The notes beneath the pieces were generated by a model. The model searched no databases, was not told where the DNA came from, and saw only the letters and a program-made list of their open reading frames with translations. The position numbers and the translations under genes were made by a program. DNA of 64,000 nt from an uncultured Candidatus Thioglobus sp. (GTDB lineage: Bacteria > Pseudomonadota > Gammaproteobacteria > PS1 > Pseudothioglobaceae): contig CAJQTG010000001.1 in assembly GCA_905618925.1 (NCBI GenBank), positions 45,219 through 109,218 of the forward strand, written 5' to 3'. Positions 36,702 to 44,754 of this stretch are shown piece by piece. Position 1 is the stretch's first letter, and every line of letters starts with the position of its first letter.

Positions 36702-38018
36702 ATGGAATGGTACTATATAATCGCCATTATCCTAGGCCCACTCTTTGTTTTAATGTTTTTAGGGCTTCCTGTCGCGTTTTCATTTCTTGCGGTCAATATT
36801 GTTGGATCATTTGTCTTGATGGGTGGCCTGCCAGGTATAAAACAACTCATTCTGAATTCGGTTGACTCACTCTCTAGCTTCGTTCTAATTCCTATTGCCC
36901 TGTTTATGATTATGGGTGAAGGGATGTTCCGATCCGGTATCGCAATCGATTTAATGGATACGCTCGACAAATGGTTCGGGCAGTTGCGTGGACGTTTGGC
37001 GTTAATGGCTGTTGGAGGTGGCGTTCTCTTTTCAACCCTAACCGGCAATTCTATGGGGACCATCGCGTTGCTTGGATCATCGTTAACGCCAGAGATGGAA
37101 AAGCGAGGCTACAAAAAACCGATGTCGCTTGGTCCAATCCTGGGTTCGTCCGGTCTGGCAATTATGATCCCGCCTTCGTCTTTGGCAGTTGTGCTTGGCG
37201 TCATCGCCGAACTCTCAATCCGCCGGATCCTAATTGGCATCATTATTCCAGGTCTTTTGATGGCGCTGCTGTACATCATCTATATCCTTGTACGCTGCCG
37301 GCTACAACCAGAGATAGCGCCCTCATTCGACGTGCCAAAGGTTTCTCTTTCTGAAAAACTGTCTGCGACAGCAATTAATATCCTGCCACTCGCATTTGTG
37401 ATTTTTTCCGTCGTTGGTGTCATTTTCTTAGGGATAGCAACGCCAAGTGAAGCAGCGGCTACTGGCGCCTTTTCGGTCCTTATTTTGGCAGCCCTGAAAC
37501 GTCGACTGACGTTCAAGGTTTTTGGAGACACAATGTTTTCCAGCGCCAATATTTCGGTGATGGTATTGCTGATAATATCTGGGGCCATAACTTTTTCGCA
37601 GCTCTTGGCTTTCACTGGCGCAACCTACGGGATGATTGATGCCGTGATGTCGATTGATATCTCCAATGAAGCCATTGTTTTCTTGATGATCATGCTCGTG
37701 ATTTTGATGGGCATGGTTATGGGGCCCTTGCCAATAATGCTGATCACGTTGCCGATATTTATTCCCATCGTGATACAGTTTGGGTTCGATCCGATTTGGT
37801 TCGCGGCGATGTATTTGGTTGCTATTGAAACCGGTGCGACCTCGCCCCCATTTGGCGCGGCTCTATTCGTGATGAAAGGCGTCGCACCAAAAGGCACAAC
37901 AATGGGTGATATTTACGGAGCCGCTGTGCCCTTCGTCATCTGTGACTTTATCGCAATCCTCTTGCTGTTCTTCATTCCCGAAATTGTGACATATCCAGTG
38001 GATCTGATGTTCAAATGA
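36702..38018 (+). CDS. dctM: TRAP transporter large permease (DctM family)
   Basis: Transport subunit, 438 residues with about 12 helices. Start at ATG 36702 (MEWYYIIAIILGPLFV); a longer frame to 36513 is only a shadow of dctQ. DctM markers: NSMGTIALLGSSLTPEMEKRGY, GPILGSSGLAIMIPPSSLAVV, GMVMGPLPIMLITLPIFIPI and ETGATSPPFGAALFVMKGVAP. G+C rises clearly within this gene from about 36.95 kb. It overlaps the sulfatase start by 4 bases (ATGA), so import and desulfation are translationally linked. Confidence 0.93.
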   Translation: MEWYYIIAIILGPLFVLMFLGLPVAFSFLAVNIVGSFVLMGGLPGIKQLILNSVDSLSSFVLIPIALFMIMGEGMFRSGIAIDLMDTLDKWFGQLRGRLALMAVGGGVLFSTLTGNSMGTIALLGSSLTPEMEKRGYKKPMSLGPILGSSGLAIMIPPSSLAVVLGVIAELSIRRILIGIIIPGLLMALLYIIYILVRCRLQPEIAPSFDVPKVSLSEKLSATAINILPLAFVIFSVVGVIFLGIATPSEAAATGAFSVLILAALKRRLTFKVFGDTMFSSANISVMVLLIISGAITFSQLLAFTGATYGMIDAVMSIDISNEAIVFLMIMLVILMGMVMGPLPIMLITLPIFIPIVIQFGFDPIWFAAMYLVAIETGATSPPFGAALFVMKGVAPKGTTMGDIYGAAVPFVICDFIAILLLFFIPEIVTYPVDLMFK

Positions 38019-39583
38019 CCGAACAACCTAGTTTCATTGTCTTTATGACAGACCAACAAAGAGCTGATCATTTAGGTTGTTATGGGAATCCCATCGTACA
38101 AACTCCAAATATCGATGCAATTGCCAATCGTGGAACGCGGTTTGATAATTTCTATGTCGCAAATCCAATTTGCCAACCAAATCGTGCGGCACTTGCAACG
38201 GGGCAGTTGACGTCGGTCAACGGGTGCAGGCAAAACGGTATACCACTCGGCTTGGATTGCACAACCTACGCAGATGTCTTGCGATCTAGTGGTTATCGAA
38301 CAGGTCTGGTGGGCAAAGCACACTTTCAGAACGTCTCACCGATTGAGGTACAGTTACCTCAATCAAATGGGAAAGGCGAAGAACCAAATGGGCCCTACAA
38401 CTTAGCCTTAAGATCGCAACGGCGTGGTTCGGAATATGAATGTGAAATTCGAACAAGCTGGATCAAGAACCCTAATAAGGAATTGCCACTTCCCTACTAT
38501 GGGTTTGATCACGTTCGCTTGTGCATTGGGCACGGTGACCAGGTTGAGGGACACTATTCTGGCTGGCTGAAAGCCAAACTGGCTGGTGTGTCAGACCCAC
38601 GCGGACGAGCTGGAGCTTTGGAAGACGGTTCACCGGAAACACCACAAATATGGCGCACAGCACTGTCCGAGGAACATTATCCAACGTCTTATGTTGGTGA
38701 GCAGGCTTGCGAATTTCTGGAGGCACAGGACGATATTCCATTCATTCTTGTCGTGTCTTTTCCAGATCCTCACCACCCATTTACACCCCCAGGCCGCTAT
38801 TTTGATCTTTATGATCCTGCGGACATCCCGTTGCCAAAAAGTTTTGGTCATCGAACCAGCGCCAGAAGCGATTTACCTAATCATATTAAGCGAATCTATG
38901 AAATTGGCGCGGAAAAACCCGATGAGTTCTGGCCATTTCATACTGATGATGAAGACACGCGCCGTATGATTGCACTAAATTACGGTACGATCACCATGAT
39001 TGACGAACAAGTTGGTGTTGTGATGCAAGCTCTGAAGAATATTGGCAAATCCGAAAACACCAATATCATCTACATGTCAGATCACGGCGACTATATGGGA
39101 GATCATGGCACTGTTCTTAAAGGGGGGCTTCACAGTCACGGGCTGATCCGCGTACCACTGATCTGGTCCGATCCGGTAAATCGCGGGACGGACGTCATGG
39201 GAATTCAAGGCAGTGCGATCGATTTTGCTCCCACGCTTCTGCAAAAAGCGGGTCTGAAAGTCCCTTATGGAATGCAGGGTCGTGATCTTTTGGCTGATGA
39301 TGTCAAAAACTTACCTGTACTGATCGAGGATTCCGGTTTAGTGATGGCATCGGACGATGGACGTACTGCTTTCTGGTCGCTCGTTCATGACAGTTGGCGG
39401 ATGAGCGTTTTTGAAGGGTCTGATCTTGGAGAGCTTTTTAATCTTGGCGTGGATCCGGATGAGTTGGATAACCTGTGGGCTGATCCTGCTTCAACATCCC
39501 AGAAAATGGTGATGATGCATTTGCTGATTGACCGACAAATTTCCCTTCGAAGTAAGTCTCTGGTTCCAACCCATCAGGCCTGA
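38015..39583 (+). CDS. Type I sulfatase
   Basis: 522-residue alkaline-phosphatase-fold sulfatase. The activation motif CQPNRAALATGQ (canonical C-x-P-x-R-x3-x-T-G) puts the formylglycine cysteine at residue 53. Metal ligands: D12/Q13 region MTDQQRADHLGCYG and the later MSDHGDYMGDHG. It lacks a signal peptide, so it is cytoplasmic; a cytoplasmic sulfatase fused by overlap to a TRAP permease suggests the transporter brings in a sulfate ester. It needs a formylglycine-generating enzyme, not seen in this window. GC-rich relative to the chromosome, and its 3' end is duplicated at 40921. Choline sulfatase or phosphonate monoesterase relatives cannot be excluded. Confidence 0.85.
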   Translation: MTEQPSFIVFMTDQQRADHLGCYGNPIVQTPNIDAIANRGTRFDNFYVANPICQPNRAALATGQLTSVNGCRQNGIPLGLDCTTYADVLRSSGYRTGLVGKAHFQNVSPIEVQLPQSNGKGEEPNGPYNLALRSQRRGSEYECEIRTSWIKNPNKELPLPYYGFDHVRLCIGHGDQVEGHYSGWLKAKLAGVSDPRGRAGALEDGSPETPQIWRTALSEEHYPTSYVGEQACEFLEAQDDIPFILVVSFPDPHHPFTPPGRYFDLYDPADIPLPKSFGHRTSARSDLPNHIKRIYEIGAEKPDEFWPFHTDDEDTRRMIALNYGTITMIDEQVGVVMQALKNIGKSENTNIIYMSDHGDYMGDHGTVLKGGLHSHGLIRVPLIWSDPVNRGTDVMGIQGSAIDFAPTLLQKAGLKVPYGMQGRDLLADDVKNLPVLIEDSGLVMASDDGRTAFWSLVHDSWRMSVFEGSDLGELFNLGVDPDELDNLWADPASTSQKMVMMHLLIDRQISLRSKSLVPTHQA

Positions 39584-39597
39584 GGGGTGCGACATGG
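39454..39597 (+). repeat. Direct repeat, copy A (sulfatase 3' end)
   Basis: About 144 bases covering the last 43 codons of the sulfatase and the start of the monooxygenase. Repeated at 40921-41064 with about a dozen substitutions, so the two copies bracket the monooxygenase gene. Confidence 0.75.
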
Positions 39598-40787
39598 ACG
39601 CCAAATCGTATAACATTTTGATCGCGGGCGGAGGTATTGCTGGATGTTGCACGGCGATCGCTCTTTCGCAACGAGGACACCGCGTTCAAATCATTGAGAA
39701 ACAGGAAGTGTGGCGATTTAAAAGCTCAGGGATTTTCGTCTATGCCAACGGACTGGTCAGTCTTGACACATTGGGTCTTCTTGATCCAATTCTTCGCGCC
39801 GGTTTTACGGTGCCTGGAGGGCAGAACTCCTATTTCGATCAATCTGGTAACGCAATTGTCGAAACCCTTTACCCGAGAGCTGGCAACGGGCGAATTCCGG
39901 CGGTCCTTGGAATTAAACGGGCTGAGATGCACCGTGTCATGGCCGATCGAGTCGAAGAATTGGGTGTGCCCGTGCATCTTGGACAATCAGTTGCTGCGAT
40001 TTCAGAGGCCAGCGGTTTCGTAGATGTGATATTCTTGGATGGCAAAACAGGCCGTTACGATATTGTTGTGGGCTCCGACGGCCTGCGTTCAGAAATGCGC
40101 GCGATGATGGGCATCAATCTAAAGCCACACTACTCTGGCTTTGGGATTTGGCGTTCCGTACATAAGCGCCCAACAGAATTGACCGATAAGATCATGATGA
40201 TGGGAGTGGGCAAAAGATTTGGCATTATGCCAATCAGCGATGATCTTTTGTACACGTTTGGCACCGTGGCTGAGGCCAAAGACACGTTTCATTCGCCAAT
40301 TGATTGGCCCGAAAAAATGCGCGCCACGTTTAGCGAGTTTTCTGGGCCCGCGTCACCTTTTCTAGAAGAATTGGGCGCAGATTCTGAAATTTTGTATACA
40401 GCGGTCGAGGAAGTCGCTTTGCCTCTCCCCTGGCATCGAGGGAGGGTTTTGCTGATTGGCGATGCGGCACATGCGTCAACGCCATTCATGGGGCAAGGTG
40501 GGGCGATGGCCATGCAAGATGCCGTGGTTCTGGCCGAGGCATTAGATATTCATCCATGTCCACAAACGGCCTTTGCGGCTTTTAGCGCAGCGCGGTTCCC
40601 AATTTGTGCCTTTGTTCAAAAGGCGTCCCGCGCAGTTGGCGAGGCTGGTGCATCGGAGGATGGACTTAACCTCAAAGCACGCGACGATGACATGCGACAG
40701 ACCGCGCAAGGTAAAGTGGACGGTTTTTATGACAGGCTGACTGAACTTAGTGATGCCGCAGATATCATTTTACGTCAAAATTTGTAA
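39594..40787 (+). CDS. FAD-dependent aromatic monooxygenase (group A)
   Basis: 397-residue single-component flavoprotein hydroxylase of the salicylate/3-hydroxybenzoate hydroxylase kind. N-terminal FAD-binding GGGIAG at residues 12-17, the DG motif VVGSDGLRSEMR, and the GD motif LLIGDAAHASTPFMGQGGAMAMQD. I start it at ATG 39594, 10 bases after the sulfatase stop with GAGGGG as a ribosome site; an upstream in-frame extension would overlap the sulfatase. It would hydroxylate a phenol freed by the sulfatase, using NAD(P)H and O2. GC-rich. Exact substrate not predictable. Confidence 0.85.
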   Translation: MDAKSYNILIAGGGIAGCCTAIALSQRGHRVQIIEKQEVWRFKSSGIFVYANGLVSLDTLGLLDPILRAGFTVPGGQNSYFDQSGNAIVETLYPRAGNGRIPAVLGIKRAEMHRVMADRVEELGVPVHLGQSVAAISEASGFVDVIFLDGKTGRYDIVVGSDGLRSEMRAMMGINLKPHYSGFGIWRSVHKRPTELTDKIMMMGVGKRFGIMPISDDLLYTFGTVAEAKDTFHSPIDWPEKMRATFSEFSGPASPFLEELGADSEILYTAVEEVALPLPWHRGRVLLIGDAAHASTPFMGQGGAMAMQDAVVLAEALDIHPCPQTAFAAFSAARFPICAFVQKASRAVGEAGASEDGLNLKARDDDMRQTAQGKVDGFYDRLTELSDAADIILRQNL

Positions 40788-40803
40788 CCGTCATGAGCCG
40801 TCA

Positions 40804-40920
40804 CTAACCTGTCAGTTGAACGCGGCCCAAAATGTCAGCAGTCTTGTCGTTCAATGATCCCAGCTGCGTGCCGTCCGTCCACAGCCCGCCTATGATTTCA
40901 GTATCCATCAGGTTTACGGC
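40804..40920 (-). pseudogene. C-terminal fragment of an unidentified gene
   Basis: On the minus strand an open frame of 38 codons ends in TAG at 40806-40804; it translates to a protein-like sequence ending GTQLGSLNDKTADILGRVQ followed by LTG. It is GC-rich like the monooxygenase and is cut off at the edge of the duplicated sulfatase fragment. No start is present. It may be the tail of a gene left from the donor, but a chance open frame is possible. Confidence 0.3.
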
Positions 40921-41064
40921 TCCGGATGAGCGGGATAACCTGTGGGCTGATCCCGCTTCAACATCGCAGAAAATGGCGATGATGCATTTGCTTATTGACT
41001 GACAAATTTCCCTTCGAAGTAAGTCTCTGGTTCCAACCCATTAGGTCTGATGAGATCCGCATGG
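40921..41064 (+). pseudogene. Duplicated sulfatase 3' fragment (direct repeat, copy B)
   Basis: Matches 39454-39597. In the sulfatase frame it reads PDERDNLWADPASTSQKMAM and then meets an early stop (CGA changed to TGA at the codon after LLID). It ends just where the GC-rich segment gives way to the AT-rich catabolic module. It is the remains of either a second sulfatase or a recombination event. The 374 bases between the monooxygenase and 41162 hold this fragment, the preceding remnant and the operator below, and no intact gene. Confidence 0.75.
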
Positions 41065-41103
41065 TCCGAACAAAAAAATAGGATATTGTTGGTTTAGTTG
41101 AAG

Positions 41104-41146
41104 TATAATTAAAACATGAACACATTGTTCATATATGAACATATAT
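41104..41146 (+). promoter_or_regulatory. Catabolic-operon promoter and operator, twin of 35081-35122
   Basis: TATAAT (41104-41109), a 4-base gap, then an operator at 41114-41146: CATGAACACATTGTTCAT followed by ATGAACATAT. About 26 of 32 positions agree with the TRAP operator, including both GAACA/TGTTC half-sites and the third GAACA. The IclR-type regulator at 50507 is the only specific regulator in the island and is the likely ligand-responsive binder. Confidence 0.65.
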
Positions 41147-41161
41147 AACTTAAGGTGAAAT

Positions 41162-41458
41162 ATGAAAAAAGAATACATAGAATTAAATGCAGACTCTTTA
41201 GAGAGTGCAAATTTAGCTAATCAATCCCGAGGGCGAGATTTAGATACTAATGAAAAAGCACTCGCTAAAGCTTTGATGAGTATTTATGAAAATGGAGTTC
41301 ATGATTTTAAAGATGTTGCTGCTGCTCTTTCGAGTATGAAAGTTATTGCACCACGAAGCGGCCTAAAGGACTGGACAATTGACTTGCTTCATGATGAGCT
41401 TATAGAAACTAATAATAAGCTAGATTTAGCTTATATGGAAAACGGTTTTGGCGCTTGA
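41162..41458 (+). CDS. Small recombinase-like helix-turn-helix protein
   Basis: 98 residues, no signal peptide. The C-terminal half FKDVAAALSSMKVIAPRSGL followed by KDWTIDLLHDEL resembles the helix-turn-helix of the serine-recombinase domain (pattern of an AAxL helix, a short turn with PR.G, then W-T). Such small proteins, annotated recombinase-like HTH, occur at the head of Rieske oxygenase operons in other Proteobacteria as far as I recall; their function is not known. It has the strong ribosome site TTAAGGTGAAAT and is the first gene after the shared operator, so it may be a regulator or an oxygenase accessory. Confidence 0.55.
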   Translation: MKKEYIELNADSLESANLANQSRGRDLDTNEKALAKALMSIYENGVHDFKDVAAALSSMKVIAPRSGLKDWTIDLLHDELIETNNKLDLAYMENGFGA

Positions 41459-41549
41459 ATTTAACAATATTTCAAGGTTCTTTGTGATCAATGGTAGTCA
41501 ATTTGATGCCTTAAGAGGTTTAATAATAAATATATATAAAAGGTAAATT

Positions 41550-42104
41550 ATGTCAAATACTCCCCCTGAATTTCCAAAAATAGAGCCACATAATGTTCAA
41601 ATTCCAAGTGGTCAAAGTTTTAAAAAATGGATTGAGAGTCGTACTGCTCGATATGAAACCCGAACAGTTGATTGGAATGCACTGAAATTTCAAGCTGATT
41701 TTGATCCCAAATATAAGCGTGCTCAAATGAGATATATTGGAACAGGTGGGTCGGGAGTTACATCGGATCCGAATGTTGTTCCAGCTGATCACTTCACATT
41801 TTCAACTATGGTTTTGCCTGCTGGTTGTGAAGGGCCACTGCACGTTCACTACGATGCAGAAGAAGTATTTTTTATTTTAAAGGGTAAAAAAATTAGATTA
41901 TTTTTTGAGCACAAAGGTGAGGAAGTAGAAACAGTTTTGACAGAAAGAGATGTAATCTCAATTCCACCTGGTGTTTATCGCGGGTTGCGTAATGAAGGTG
42001 TTGAAGAGGCGCTGATGTGTGTCATGATTGGCAATCCAAATCCGGTGACACCTACTTATCCAGAAAGTCATCCAATTTCTAAAATTAAACGACCAAAGAA
42101 TTAA
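41550..42104 (+). CDS. Cupin-domain protein
   Basis: 184-residue single cupin. Motif 1 HVHYDAEEVFFILKGK supplies two histidines and a glutamate for metal, and motif 2 RDVISIPPGVYRGLRNEG is more degenerate, with no histidine where one is expected, so metal binding could be incomplete. Such cupins in aromatic operons are dioxygenases, isomerases or ligand binders. AAAAGGTAAATT precedes the ATG. It lies 25 bases before the Rieske oxygenase gene. Confidence 0.75.
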   Translation: MSNTPPEFPKIEPHNVQIPSGQSFKKWIESRTARYETRTVDWNALKFQADFDPKYKRAQMRYIGTGGSGVTSDPNVVPADHFTFSTMVLPAGCEGPLHVHYDAEEVFFILKGKKIRLFFEHKGEEVETVLTERDVISIPPGVYRGLRNEGVEEALMCVMIGNPNPVTPTYPESHPISKIKRPKN

Positions 42105-42129
42105 TAATACAGATATAGGAATGTAATTT

Positions 42130-43170
42130 ATGTCAGATATAAATATTAGTGCATTAATTGAAAATAGAATTAATAATGGAATATTAGGGCAGTGGTACCC
42201 TGTAGCTAAAACAGTTCAAGTGAATAGTATTTCACCTCTAGGCGTTGAAGTGCTTGGCGAAAAACTTGTACTTTGGCGTAACGAAAAGGGACTCGTTCAG
42301 TGTCTTAAGGATTCATGTCCTCACAGGGGCGCTCCTCTATCACATGGAATTATTCATAAAGACCATATTTCATGCCGTTATCATGGGATTGTGGTTAGTG
42401 GACAAGGAACTATTATAAATGTTCCAGCAATGAAGGATTGTACTCTCGAAGGTCAAAAGGCCGTAAAAGCATTTGAAGTTCGGGAATTTTATGATGCTAT
42501 TTTTATATATATTCCTTCCGCTGAAAACCCAAAGGCACCACCACTAAAAGCTCCAAAAGAATTTATTTCAGAGGATTGGTCAGGTATTTTGTGTACTTCT
42601 GTATGGCAAACAAACTACAGATATGCTTTAGATAATCTAGCTGATCCAATGCATGGTTCTTTCTTACATGCAGAAAGTTTTACGTTAGGATTCGGCTCCA
42701 AAGAAGATCTAATGGATGTTGAAAAAACTGAGAACGGATTTATTGCTAGACGTACTGGTCAAGTAGATAAAAACTTTGACTGGGTGGAGTTTGAAATTTA
42801 TAACGGAACAATGTTCTGCTTTCTTGATATCCCGTATCCTTCAGCTGCTGGACCAGGAGGAAGTATGCGTATAGTTGGTTTTGTTACGCCTATCAATGAT
42901 AGTTCTTGCAAGGTATTTTTTTGGCGTATGAGGAGAGTTAAAGGTATTCAACGTGAATCTTGGAGGTTTCTTTATCGAGCTGAACTAGAATCAAAACACT
43001 GGAAAGTTTTAGAGCAAGATCGAGAAATATTAGAAGCAATGTCAGACAATGCTCGTGAAAATGAAAAGTTATATCAGCATGATATTGGCGTAGGTAATAT
43101 TCGATACACCCTCTATAGTCAAGCAAAATTAAATGTTGATTACGATCAAAATGTTGAAAATAAAGCGTAA
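42130..43170 (+). CDS. Rieske non-heme iron oxygenase, alpha subunit
   Basis: 346-residue oxygenase of the vanillate demethylase/phthalate dioxygenase type. Rieske cluster ligands Cys63, His65 (CPHRG) and Cys82, His85 (CRYHG). Mononuclear iron site in NLADPMHGSFLH with Asp172, His175 and His180. It should hydroxylate or demethylate an aromatic or heterocyclic ring. No reductase or ferredoxin gene lies in the operon, so electrons must come from a generic partner elsewhere. Its TAA shares a base with the next ATG (TAATG). Confidence 0.9.
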   Translation: MSDINISALIENRINNGILGQWYPVAKTVQVNSISPLGVEVLGEKLVLWRNEKGLVQCLKDSCPHRGAPLSHGIIHKDHISCRYHGIVVSGQGTIINVPAMKDCTLEGQKAVKAFEVREFYDAIFIYIPSAENPKAPPLKAPKEFISEDWSGILCTSVWQTNYRYALDNLADPMHGSFLHAESFTLGFGSKEDLMDVEKTENGFIARRTGQVDKNFDWVEFEIYNGTMFCFLDIPYPSAAGPGGSMRIVGFVTPINDSSCKVFFWRMRRVKGIQRESWRFLYRAELESKHWKVLEQDREILEAMSDNARENEKLYQHDIGVGNIRYTLYSQAKLNVDYDQNVENKA

Positions 43171-43907
43171 TGCTTAAAAATCGCTCAATATTAGTAACAG
43201 GTGGCGCAAGAGGCTTAGGTGCAGAAATTGCAAAAAGTGTTTCTGAGAAAGGGGCCAAGGTAATTATTGCAGATATAAATACTCAAGAAGGCCAACAAAC
43301 TGCTAATAAATTGAATGCAGACTTTTTTCATGTTGATTTAGAAGACTCTTCTTCTATTCAAAAACTGATCAAGAGTGTTTCTAAAACTTTTAATGGCAAA
43401 CTTGATGGATTGGTAAATAATGCTGCTATTGCAACTGGTATTGGCGGCATTCAATTTGAAGACATTGATCTAACAAGCTGGGACAAGGTGATGCGAGTGA
43501 ATGTGAGGGGTACTTGGTTGATGACTAAGGCAGCTGCGCCACTATTACGAGCTTCTAAATCTGGAAGAATAGTAAATATTTCATCTGATACGGCTTTATG
43601 GGGTGCGCCACTTCTATTGTCATATGTCGCCAGCAAAGGTGCAATTATTTCTATGACAAGATCTCTTGCGCGTGAGCTTGGATCAGACCAAATTGGAGTA
43701 ACTGCAGTTGCTCCAGGAATTTTAACTACAGATTCAACGGATTACGTTCCTGAAGCTCGACACAGTTTTTATAATGAAAATCGCGCTATACTTGGTCCTC
43801 AAGGAGCTGAGGATATAACTGACACAATAAGCTTTCTTTTAACAAAGGGAGCGCTAACTTTGACTGGTCAAGTGCTAGCCGTTAATAACGGTTTTGTATT
43901 TTCTTGA
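43170..43907 (+). CDS. Short-chain dehydrogenase/reductase (1)
   Basis: 245-residue SDR with all signature residues: TGGARGLG at residues 10-17, NNAA at about 83, Ser139 and the Tyr152-x3-Lys156 catalytic pair in SYVASKG. It could oxidise a cis-diol made by the Rieske enzyme or another alcohol intermediate. Overlaps the oxygenase stop by one base, so it is tightly coupled to it. The alpha/beta hydrolase ATG follows the stop by one base. Confidence 0.88.
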   Translation: MLKNRSILVTGGARGLGAEIAKSVSEKGAKVIIADINTQEGQQTANKLNADFFHVDLEDSSSIQKLIKSVSKTFNGKLDGLVNNAAIATGIGGIQFEDIDLTSWDKVMRVNVRGTWLMTKAAAPLLRASKSGRIVNISSDTALWGAPLLLSYVASKGAIISMTRSLARELGSDQIGVTAVAPGILTTDSTDYVPEARHSFYNENRAILGPQGAEDITDTISFLLTKGALTLTGQVLAVNNGFVFS

Positions 43908-43908
43908 T

Positions 43909-44754
43909 ATGATGAATAATTTAAGCCTTAAAAAATCTGGATCAATTGAGTATTTTGAGCAAAAGGGCGAAGATGAAATTGAGGTAATGCTTCTTCATGG
44001 TATTGGATCAAATGCATTATCTTTTAAGTCACTAATCAAAGAATTACCTCAAAGTTGGAGAATATTGGCTTGGAATGCGCCTGGATATGGTCAATCAAAG
44101 CCCTTAGATAAAAACTGGCCAATAGCTGATGATTATGCTTTAGCTCTTCAGGGGTTATATGAACGACTAGAGCTAAGAACCCCTCTATTAGTTGGTCATT
44201 CACTAGGCGCTTTAATCGCTACAAGTTTTGCTTTGAGATATTCAAAAAATGTTTCAAAACTATTACTTGCCTCTCCAGCATTAGGCCATGGTCAATCAAC
44301 TAATGACCCTCTAAACCCATTAGCAAAAAATCGCATTGATGAACTAGAATTATATGGGGTGGAAAAATTCGCACTTAAGCGTGCCAGAAAACTTGTAGCC
44401 AATCCAGATAAAAATCCAAAGATTGTCTCGCAAATTGTTAAAGAAATGATGCGTATAAAAAATCCAGGATATACTCAGGCTGTGAAGATGCTTGCTTCAG
44501 GTGATCTATTGCAAGATGCATTAAAAGTAAGTTGTCCGACAGATGTTCTGGTTGGAGCTGAAGACATAGTTACTACCCCAACTTCTGCTAAAAAAGTTTT
44601 TCAAGTTTTACAGTCTGTAGTTTGTAGTAAATTAACTCAGCTTAATGAAACAGGCCATGCAATTTATCAACAATCTCCAACAAACTTTGCTAAAGCTCTT
44701 AAAGCTTTTGCACAGCCCAATTTATTAACAAATTCTAAAAGGATAAAATTATGA
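43909..44754 (+). CDS. Alpha/beta hydrolase, ring-cleavage hydrolase-like
   Basis: 281-residue alpha/beta hydrolase starting at ATG 43909; the open frame back to 43894 overlaps the SDR and is not needed. Oxyanion region HGIGSN near residue 30, nucleophile elbow GHSLGA with Ser98, general base His near the C-terminus in NETGHAIYQ. Enzymes of the MhpC/BphD type hydrolyse meta-cleavage products, and the next gene is an extradiol dioxygenase, which fits. Esterase or lactonase activity is also possible. It overlaps that gene by 4 bases. Confidence 0.8.
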   Translation: MMNNLSLKKSGSIEYFEQKGEDEIEVMLLHGIGSNALSFKSLIKELPQSWRILAWNAPGYGQSKPLDKNWPIADDYALALQGLYERLELRTPLLVGHSLGALIATSFALRYSKNVSKLLLASPALGHGQSTNDPLNPLAKNRIDELELYGVEKFALKRARKLVANPDKNPKIVSQIVKEMMRIKNPGYTQAVKMLASGDLLQDALKVSCPTDVLVGAEDIVTTPTSAKKVFQVLQSVVCSKLTQLNETGHAIYQQSPTNFAKALKAFAQPNLLTNSKRIKL

